The position numbers and the translations under genes are program-made. Source: Rugalucina vietnamica (Eukaryota; Mollusca; Bivalvia; Lucinida; Lucinidae). From it: a DNA stretch of 64,000 nucleotides. The stretch lies in the NCBI GenBank assembly GCA_964017185.1, contig OZ024875.1, positions 42,935,486-42,999,485 of the forward strand, given 5' to 3'. Shown piece after piece: positions 56,595 to 64,000 of this stretch; positions within the stretch are counted from its first letter, which is position 1; each line of letters begins with the position of its first letter. The notes below the pieces were generated by a model. It did no database searches. It was not told the origin of the DNA and saw nothing but the letters and a program-made list of their open reading frames with translations.

Positions 56595-57035
56595 AAATGT
56601 TCATCACTGAATTGAGATTGTATAACAGTAAAATGTTTCGTAGGTTTTAAATGAGTGCTCGAAACAATCCTATGAAGATACGGCTTCAGAATCTCAGAAT
56701 GTGCAGGTTGTTTATACATTTCCTTTGGAATTTGATAACATACCTCATGAAAATAGGTGATTTCTTGTCACAAAATGTTTTGTAATCTGAATTTTAACAG
56801 TAAAATGTTTAGCGATGCACGACATTTCGTTGAAAATGTGTTTAGTCGAAAATGTTGTAACTTCAAAAATATTCACCGCAAAATTTTGAGATTTATTCCG
56901 TAGAAGACTAGCCTAAAGGTCCACATTTTGAGCCACCAACAACTAGGGTTAGAGTAAAGGTCTGGGCATGGGGACATTTTCGAGTTTCGACAAATGTAAT
57001 TTTCTACGAAATGTCGCGGAGGCAATGTTTAGCAG
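56595..57035. other. Unassigned stretch
   Basis: Nothing recognised. Confidence 0.4.
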
Positions 57036-57039
57036 CAGC

Positions 57040-57160
57040 TGGTGAAAACAGGAGAAAAAACACCTGACACACCAATTAGCAGACCTAAGCTTGTCTCACA
57101 TGTGCTCTTTATAGGGCTCGAACCTACACTGGACAAAGTGGTGATATGAATGATTAAACC
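57040..57160 (-). mobile_element. SINE fragment
   Basis: The minus strand has B box GGTTCGAGCCC followed by a CACATGTGAGACAAGC body shared with the SINE at 54805. Confidence 0.6.
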
Positions 57161-57163
57161 ATG

Positions 57164-57190
57164 GTTGTTGTTTTTCTCATGCGAAGGCTC
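57164..57190 (-). mobile_element. Solo terminus of a family A MITE
   Basis: GTTGTTTTTCTCATGCG then GGCTC only. The rest of the element is absent. Confidence 0.65.
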
Positions 57191-57239
57191 ATGCAGACGC
57201 TTTCATAGCTTCCACTTGTATATTGATGTTTTCATTGCA

Positions 57240-57421
57240 ACACATACCTTATACGGAGAAGGCAATTATAGGCATGCCTACGCCTAATCCGAGTCACATA
57301 TTATATTCTTCCATGTTATCATGTAAATGCTTGTAACTATGTCTGTAAATGTGTTGACTAAAATTTCGGAATAAATAAAATGAATGAATAAATGAATGAA
57401 TGAATGAATGAATGAATGAAT
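57240..57421 (+). mobile_element. LINE-like 3' tail with AATG microsatellite
   Basis: GTAAATGCTTGTAACTATG...GGAATAAATAAAATGAATG ending in about ten AATG units (57378-57421), as in truncated LINE copies. Confidence 0.5.
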
Positions 57422-57466
57422 GAGCAGTAATGAAGCCAGTGACTTTCACCATTCAGTCATGGGGCC

Positions 57467-57736
57467 ACCAGGGCCCAGTTGTTCAAAACTAACGACGTCG
57501 TTAGTTAACGTTTCGTTAAAATTTCAAACATTAATATTACAAATACACTGTTATTTTTTGTTGAAAAAATGTGAGAATCCTTTGCAAAAAATGTGAGAAT
57601 CCTTTGCAGTGCAAAGGATTCTCACATTTTTTCAACAAAAAATTACAGTGTATTTGCTTATGTAGTCAGCATTTACTTAACAAGTTGAGGTCTTAACGAT
57701 GACGTTAAGCTAACGAAGTTTTGAACAACTGGCCCC
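57467..57736 (-). mobile_element. Family D inverted-repeat MITE
   Basis: Termini GGCCCAGTTGTTCAAAA and TTTTGAACAACTGGCC, flanked by CCAG. Same hairpin as 17979-18247, opposite orientation. Confidence 0.85.
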
Positions 57737-57814
57737 AGATTGTAAGGTTTTTGCAGGACGATGGGCAATTTCTGAGTGCCTCATCTGGTCGGAGGCCTAT
57801 GTTGTCTTTCAGCT

Positions 57815-58122
57815 AACATCACGATAACATGTCCGTGTAACATTACGAAAACATGCCCATGTAATATACAGACATTTTTTAAGTTGTAAAAAATGAAAAT
57901 TTTCAGCAGGAATTTTTTTATATTTTTCTTATTTTTGCTCAAAACATAGATTGTGGGTGCACGTTAGAACCGCCTCGCCGAGGCGGTTCTAACGAGTACC
58001 CACAATCTATGCTTTGGAGCAAAAATAAGAAAAATAGGTGTACCCCTGCATACCCCAGTTTTACTATATAAAAGTGGGGTATGAGGGGGTATACATTTCA
58101 CGGACATGTTTTCCGCCTAATG
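57815..58122 (-). mobile_element. Family B MITE with an extra inverted head
   Basis: The full element is 57841-58122. Directly before it, 57815-57840 is an additional CATCACGATAACATGTCCGT terminus in opposite orientation. Confidence 0.85.
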
Positions 58123-58803
58123 AAGCATTTCTGTGTTGATGCTGAACATGAGGGTAAAACATTTTCAGTCATGTTGGGACTTGGGTACCTCGCTGAAGAA
58201 CACAGCATGGCAGCAGTGGGTTTCAAACCTGCAAAGACTTGCTCTGTGATCCAGTGATCTGAGTACCTCTGAATGACAGCCACAATGCTCTCATCAGAAT
58301 TATTTTCTAGGAGACTCTAGCCATGGATCAGGTTTATAAGTTTGGCTGGAAAAAAAAAGCTACCTACTTATCAAACCAGATTTTATAGTAGGAGATAACG
58401 ATTGTGTTATCATGTCATACTGACAACCAGTAGCAGACATGATCTAAACTTTGCTCCTAGAAAATATTTTGTCAAGAACTTTTTATCAAAGCTATCATTC
58501 TTAGACTAGCAAATATTTTACCACATGATACTACTGTTAAACTGAGCAAAAACGATCATTATGTGTTTCCATAGAACTTTATTTTTTCTTTTTTGCATAA
58601 TATGATCTACTATTATGCTAGTGAAGTAGCATTGGGTCTTTGTAAAATGACTCAAACATCTTTAAAAAAGGAAAGACAAAAAGAAAAAAAATAAAGAGAA
58701 CAGTGGGAAAGATTCAGGAAAACCCATCCAGAGGATACCTTACGATAGTACCAGATGCTAACAAACATTAAAGATTAAATCTCTAAAAATATATGACACT
58801 TAT
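58123..58803. other. Unassigned stretch
   Basis: Nothing recognised. Confidence 0.4.
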
Positions 58804-58804
58804 A

Positions 58805-58843
58805 ATATCATTTGCAGAAATGTATGATTTTCTTATAAATAAG
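58805..58843 (+). repeat. 39-bp direct repeat, left copy
   Basis: Identical at all 39 positions to 59962-60000. The two copies flank the family A MITE. Confidence 0.95.
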
Positions 58844-59961
58844 CCTGTGCATGAGAAAAGCAACAATTTGGGTTCCACAAACCGGCCTGTACAGTCACTG
58901 AAGATGGTTAGAGGCTGGAAACTTTGGATTTAGAAAGTAGAGGAATTGTACTATCCGTGTAGCGAAAAAAAAAAGGTGCTGATCAGCTTTGCAGTTACTG
59001 CCAGGGCCGGCGTCGGCTTTTGAAAAGTGGTCCGGCCACAAAATATCAAAAACGTTTTACAAGTACTGAAGGCACGAGTTTGTGGGGAGAGCACGAGCGG
59101 CCAATCCCCCTCTCGTAAGGGGGGTTCGGGGGATCTCCCCCGAGAAAATTTTATATTTCTGGACGTCCGTACAGACGATTTTAATGCACTTTGTGGACAA
59201 TTTTTGCCCTTGAAGCGCTGCTGGTTTTATAGGTTTCATTATGATGAAGCCATGTCCTGGTCGAAAACCATGAAGCCTGAAAGCTCCTTTTCACAGGATT
59301 TGCCTTGCCGAAGGAACGCTGAGGGAATATGAAAGATGGATTGTCGGTTGATTAGGAACCGGCAGTATATCCATGATGGAAGAATAACATGCACGTTTTA
59401 ACAAATTTTGGAAAATGAAGAAAATATAATGTTTACGAAAATTTTATACGTAAACGATTTTTCACCATGTTGTTTGATAATATTTAATGCTATAATTATA
59501 AACAGTGATTGGGTTATTGTGAAATTATGTTCTTAGTATTTTCAACTGTGAAATAGGCCTACTGCTCTACACTTTTTTAAAGAATCAGAGAGAATCGGTT
59601 TTATTCACTATGAATTAACGAACACTCTGATGCACGATAATCCGTCACAATCCAATAATGACAATACCTGTCTTTAATACTGGTGTCATTTTCATGAATG
59701 TTTTTATAACGACAGTGTTTCACACCCTCGGCAGATTGACTAAGTACGCTTGATATCAATTGGACCATCACACTTCAAAAAATCAAAAAGATTAACACAT
59801 TTTCGGCCGAATAATCGAAAATTGTGGTCCGGCCGAAACCATTTTCGGCCAAAAAAGTGGTCCGGCCATGGCCGGACCGCCGACGACGGCCTTGACTGCC
59901 AAGCTGATCTGCGCCTTTGTTTTTGCCTATGCAAATTGTTGGATTACCCATGCAGTGGCTC
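58841..59961 (-). mobile_element. Family A MITE split by an hAT-like insertion
   Basis: Family A sequence 58841-59001 and 59895-59961, CAACAAT subtype. The break is in the hairpin heart TTACTGC. Ends (A)AGCC/GGCTC. Confidence 0.9.
59002..59894. mobile_element. 893-bp hAT-like non-autonomous element
   Basis: Ends CAGGGCCGGCGTCGGC and, inverted, CAAGGCCGTCGTCGGC. ACTGC is duplicated on both sides (58997-59001 and 59895-59899). CAGGG-type ends recall hAT elements with short duplications. Subterminal GTGGTCCGGCCA repeats at both ends. The 101-codon frame inside shows no transposase motif. Confidence 0.8.
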
Positions 59962-60000
59962 ATATCATTTGCAGAAATGTATGATTTTCTTATAAATAAG
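59962..60000 (+). repeat. 39-bp direct repeat, right copy
   Basis: Partner of 58805-58843; starts at the MITE's 3' GGCTC. Confidence 0.95.
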
Positions 60001-60535
60001 TTTTGGCTTTATGAAAAAAAAAAAATTCTGCAAATGCAGAAATACTCACTATACAGGTGTAGATTTGATGAATGGTTTTTCATAAAAAAAAGCATGCCAC
60101 AAAATTTTTATGATTCTCTTATGACCCAAGGTTGTCTGAAATTTGACAGATAAATTGAATAAACATGTGAATTCTGCATTATCTGCTGAATGCATCTACT
60201 GCAATGTCAGAACCACATACCTTTTTATTCCAACTTTTTTCACATGCTCAATATTTTCATCTCTATTAAGACAAATTGTGTCATGTGTTCTTATGCTCTT
60301 TGCAACATAAAAATTAAAAAAAATACAGTGTTAACAGAACCTATTTAACACGAAATATTTAGCAATCATCAATATTGCAGAAAATGTTCTAGCAATATGC
60401 AGGTTCCACCCCCACCCACCAAGCACAGCCTACAGCCTACCAGAACCTTCAATAGCCTATACAGTTGCCAGGAACAGTGCAGGGGTATGTGCATTGGGTT
60501 CTCCGAGGGGATGGGGGCAGGGTGGTAACTGTAAT
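60001..60535. other. Unassigned stretch
   Basis: Nothing recognised. Confidence 0.4.
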
Positions 60536-60770
60536 GAGCCGCGATGTAGGAATACCGGTCTTTGGGGTTTCCAACCAGGTCTGACACAAACCAGCCTGTA
60601 CAATCATAGAAGAAGGCCAGAAGCTTGACATTTTGGATTTGAGAAGTATAGGGATTGTACTATCTGTGTAGCGAAAACAAAGGCGCTGATCAGCTGTGCA
60701 GTTACTGCACAGCTGATCTGCGCCTATGTTTTCGCATAGGCGCAGATCCGGTTTTCTCATGATGCAGCTC
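60536..60770 (-). mobile_element. Family A hairpin MITE
   Basis: Full-length. TGTGCAG/CTGCACA hairpin, TAAT/ATAT flanks. Confidence 0.9.
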
Positions 60771-61084
60771 ATATTGAGTCAACTATGAATACTCCACAGC
60801 ACTGATCATCACAGAGCATCAAACAAATATTCACAAAATTCTGACAGCTTATACATTGTATATAAGTTGTATGAACATTAACATCAATCAGACCTTGAAT
60901 TTAGATAAATGAACATCTCTCAACATTCCAACAACCTGTTCAGTCAAACAGAAGAGCTACATTCCAAATGGAATCCCATGCCAGACTGAGTACATCTGTT
61001 AGTTCATCTAGCCAATATTGTTTCACACATTCCCAGACAGGGAAGTAAAGAAAACAATATGAAAATTTCATCACAATATCTACT
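60771..61084. other. Unassigned stretch
   Basis: Nothing recognised. Confidence 0.4.
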
Positions 61085-61350
61085 CATTATTTGCCCATGC
61101 AATATACAGAGACTTTTTTCAGCAGTAAAAATTGAAAATTCAATTGAACATTTTTTATACTTTTTTGCTCAAAACATAGATTGTGAGGACACGTTAGAAC
61201 CGCCTCACCAAGGCAGTTCTAACGAGTACCCACAATCTATGTTTGGGAGCAAAAATAAGAAAAATAGGTATTCCCCTGCATACCCCAGTTTTTCTATATA
61301 AAAGTGGGGGTATAAAGGGGTACACATTACACCGAAATGTTTTCGTGATG
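61085..61350 (-). mobile_element. Family B MITE
   Basis: Full-length in inverse orientation, with CCGCCTCACC/AAGGCAG hairpin heart partly decayed. Confidence 0.9.
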
Positions 61351-61839
61351 TACTCGTACATAATACTCATAACAAGTCTGAATCTTATGGAGGCAGGGTG
61401 GGGAAGGAGTCAGGGTTCAGGTTGGGGGTCTTGCAAATGATCGGTTTACGGTGGGGGTCTTGCAAATGACAACTGTTGCAAAGTACATAGAACACATTTT
61501 AACAACTCAACAAATGACAATACATGTACCTCTCTATCCATCCAAAAAATATACATTACATCACATAAAACCGTATCAAATTTCAAGGCTTCATGTTAAC
61601 TAATCGCATGGTCATTTTTAAGTGCAGTTCTTGAATCAAATTTCAAGTTACAAAATGACAAGCTCCGAACAAATTTACAAAATGGCGAGCCCTTCAACAA
61701 AGTTTAGGAATCACAGACAGGATTTTGAAAATTAGAGTAAAAATGAGGTATTTTATTATTGGGGCTTTCCAAAAAGTTGGAGTCAGAATCAAAAAGTTGG
61801 AGTTTAAAACTCCAATATTGGAGTTAAGGAGAACTCTGC

Positions 61840-62425
61840 AGACTAGCCTGAAAATTGTTAATGTGTACTGGAGACCTTCCGAAAAAGGAAGGTTATACTA
61901 AGTTCAAGGAATATCTAGATTTTCTCTTTATATTGATGGCATCATTTTATCCCTGGGAAATATTTCCCAAGATACTCGAGTGTCAAGTATCGCCTTCAAA
62001 AGGTTGGGGTTTACAGGGGTGTACCTATTTTTCTTATTTTTGCTCCAAAACATAGACTGTGGGTACTCGTTAGAACCATCTTGGCCAGACAGTTCTAATA
62101 ATGTGTACCCACAATCTATGTTTTGAGCAAAAATAAGAAAAATATCAAAATTTTTCAGCTGAAAATTTTCAATTTTTAAAGCTCAAAAAATCTCTGTTTA
62201 TTGCATGGGCTAATTTTCGTGAGGCAAAATGACAATCAGAGACTCTAAGCCTGAAAATTTTTAACGCGTACTGAAGCGCTTCCGAAAAAGAAGACCTTCC
62301 GAAAAAGGAAGGTTAAACTAAGTTCAAGGAATACCAAGATTTCCTATCATATTGATGGCATCATTTTGTCCCTGGGACAATATTCCCAGGATAATTGAGT
62401 GTTAAGTATCGCCTTCAAAAGGTCT
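61840..62425 (+). repeat. Imperfect tandem duplication flanking a truncated family B MITE
   Basis: 61840-62004 and 62239-62425 share AGCCTGAAAAT, GACCTTCCGAAAAAGGAAGG, TATTGATGGCATCATTTT and AAGTATCGCCTTCAAAAGG in the same order. The MITE lies between them. Confidence 0.85.
62003..62222 (+). mobile_element. Family B MITE, 5'-truncated
   Basis: Starts inside the GGGGTTTACAGGGGTGTAC segment, lacking the CATCAGGAAAACATG head. The 3' end is CGTGAGG. Confidence 0.85.
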
Positions 62426-62770
62426 GCCAGAATAATTGTTTCCTCAGAGAAAATTATTAACCGAGAATTTTCTTTTCTTTTGTGAATGTGACAATGTCTT
62501 GGCAACAATTGTACACTCAGACTGAGTCAGAACATGTTGTGGCATGTGATTACCATAGTAGCAGTAAATTTCAGCTGAGTCCCTAAAACCGCAGATTTAG
62601 ACCAAGGCAAAACAGACTAGTGCAGTGTTAGGGTTTAAAAAGTACCTTCCCAGATTCGGGTATATGCATTTATCACATTCAGTTATCCTGATACAACTAA
62701 CGTGACTGAGTACAACTAACACAGAAGAAATCAATGTAAGGATGCGGGATGCAAATAACGGAATGAGATC

Positions 62771-62994
62771 CATCATGATAACATGTCCTTGTAATATATA
62801 CCCCCTTATACCCCACTTTTATATAGAAAATATGGGGTATGCAGGGGTATACCTATTTTTCTTATCTTTGCTCCAAAACATAGATTGTGGGTACTCATCA
62901 CATGTACCCACATTCTATGTTTTGAAAAAAAAAAAAAAAACACTGAAAATTTTCAATTTGTAAAACCTAAAAAAGTCTCTGTATTTTTCATAAT
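62771..62994 (+). mobile_element. Family B MITE, internally deleted
   Basis: CATCATGATAACATGTCC start. Hairpin heart lost (GGGTACTCATCACATGTACCC). A-tract at 62925-62940. Confidence 0.85.
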
Positions 62995-63417
62995 GATCTT
63001 ACCAAGGATCAGAAAGATTAGCATGATCCATATATAGCAAGTTGTTACAATATTTAAACTTTTTTGTTGATAACTGATGTCATCTACATTGGTTGTCTCT
63101 GGATAACCTATGTTATTATAAGACCATCACTTGGTTTCTATTTAGAACTTTACAGCAACTGTAAGTCATATAATGGAGACAAAAAAAGAAGCTATTTTGC
63201 TTTTGGCAACCATGTAACAGTCAAAATGCAGTTCTAAGTAAAATTGCATTGTTATTACAGGATATCACATCAAGTTTCTGGCACTGACAGAACATGCTGT
63301 AATCTAATATTGTTAAATGAGCTGAATAAATGTCTCACCATCTGGTGTGCAAGTACCAGTTCTGAATAAACATGTTTTCATTCAGCCACATTCTTTCAAC
63401 CAAAACCTTTGACAAAA
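62995..63417. other. Unassigned stretch
   Basis: Nothing recognised. Confidence 0.4.
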
Positions 63418-64000
63418 CTTATTCAATTAAGCCTAACCCATGACTGAAAGCCCATATGACTGAAGCTTATTTCAAGCTAAGCCCATGACTAAAGCTTATT
63501 TCAAGCTTAGCCCATGACTAAAGCTTATTTCAAGCTTAGCCCATGACTGAAGCTTATTACAAGCAAAGCCCATGACTGAAGCTTATTTCAAGCCAAACCC
63601 ATGACTAAATCTTACCATATTTCAAGCAAAATTCCAGAAAAAAACTTATTTCAAGTTCAACCCATGACGTAAAGTGTTTCAAGCGCAAACCCATAAATGG
63701 AACTTATTTCAAGCCTAACCCATGATGGAGACTTATTTCAAGCCAAGCAATATGAATGAAACTTATTTAAAGCAAAACCCATGACAAAAACTTATTTAAA
63801 GCCATACCCATGCAGGCATTTTTTCAAGTCAAACCCATTACGGAAACTTATTTCAGCCTAACCCATGAAGGAACCCACTGCTGATTGCTTATTTCAAGCC
63901 AAACCATGCAATGACTTAAACTTATTTCAAGCAAAAACACATGATGCAGAAGCTTATTTCAGACAAAACACATGACTGAATCTTTGCTATAATAGCATTG
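63418..64000 (+). repeat. Minisatellite of ~31-bp units, open at the window end
   Basis: Units of the form CCCATGACTGAAGCTTATTT followed by CAAGC(C/T)AA, about 18 copies. The first six are nearly uniform and later ones diverge. Confidence 0.9.

Noticed and set aside
59027..59332. 101-codon frame as an hAT transposase
   Set aside because: No dimerisation or catalytic motif; it lies wholly in an 893-bp non-autonomous element.
516..60772. Many 60-110-codon frames of the type ENKGADQLRSYCEADLRLCF
   Set aside because: All are translations of the family A hairpin and vary with its copies. They are not genes.

Overview
The window is AT-rich animal nuclear DNA with few genes and a very high load of short non-autonomous mobile elements. 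The repeats (hairpin MITEs, tandem-repeat elements ending in a microsatellite plus hairpin, tRNA-derived SINEs, GAT/AATG microsatellites) look like a marine invertebrate, most likely a bivalve mollusc. This is inference from repeat style; no marker gene in the window fixes the species.

Three loci look like real protein genes. (1) A minus-strand gene at 38718-44871 has one huge coding exon (1424 codons) plus two small downstream exons that I recovered from in-frame consensus splice sites, giving about 1532 residues. It has a basic N-terminus, a YqaJ/lambda-exonuclease-type PD-(D/E)XK nuclease (about residues 535-775) and flanking segments that read like the core of a P-element/THAP9-type RNase H transposase. 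The nuclease appears to sit inside that core, between the first and second presumed catalytic aspartates. This is the most interesting object here. (2) A plus-strand terminal exon at 34378-34947 encodes six tandem C2H2-type zinc fingers. (3) A minus-strand first exon at 28338-28401 encodes a signal peptide and ends in a strong phase-1 donor; a phase-compatible exon lies at 27063-27181. Further coding-like minus-strand pieces occur at 26671-26763 and 19300-19740.

Layout. 1-5 kb: a 1.66-kb TTAA-flanked inverted-repeat element, a piggyBac-type MITE and a degenerate GCAGYRTA motif array. 5-10 kb: a Harbinger-like insertion nested in a B-family MITE, then a 316-bp tandem-repeat element. 10-19 kb: hairpin MITEs of family A, SINEs and small MITEs. 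20-22 kb: a 1.83-kb element with 470-bp terminal direct repeats and dense nuclear-receptor half-sites. 24-26 kb: a 166-bp tandem-repeat element inserted in a GAT array. 26-32 kb: dense family A and B copies. 32-45 kb: zinc-finger exon and nuclease/transposase gene. 45-51 kb: repeats including a 493-bp palindrome and a 1.65-kb foldback element nested in a B MITE. 52-64 kb: a 454-bp tandem-repeat element, SINEs, MITEs, an hAT-like insertion splitting a family A copy, and a minisatellite running off the end.

Family A (about 30 copies, roughly 235 bp, GAGCC...GGCTC ends, 4-bp target duplication) dominates. Its central hairpin shows paired changes in both arms between copies. Families B (about 285 bp), C (piggyBac-type), D, E/F (tandem-repeat elements), G (CRE-bearing), J (carrying a small ORF) and M are also recurrent. 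Nested insertions give a relative age order.
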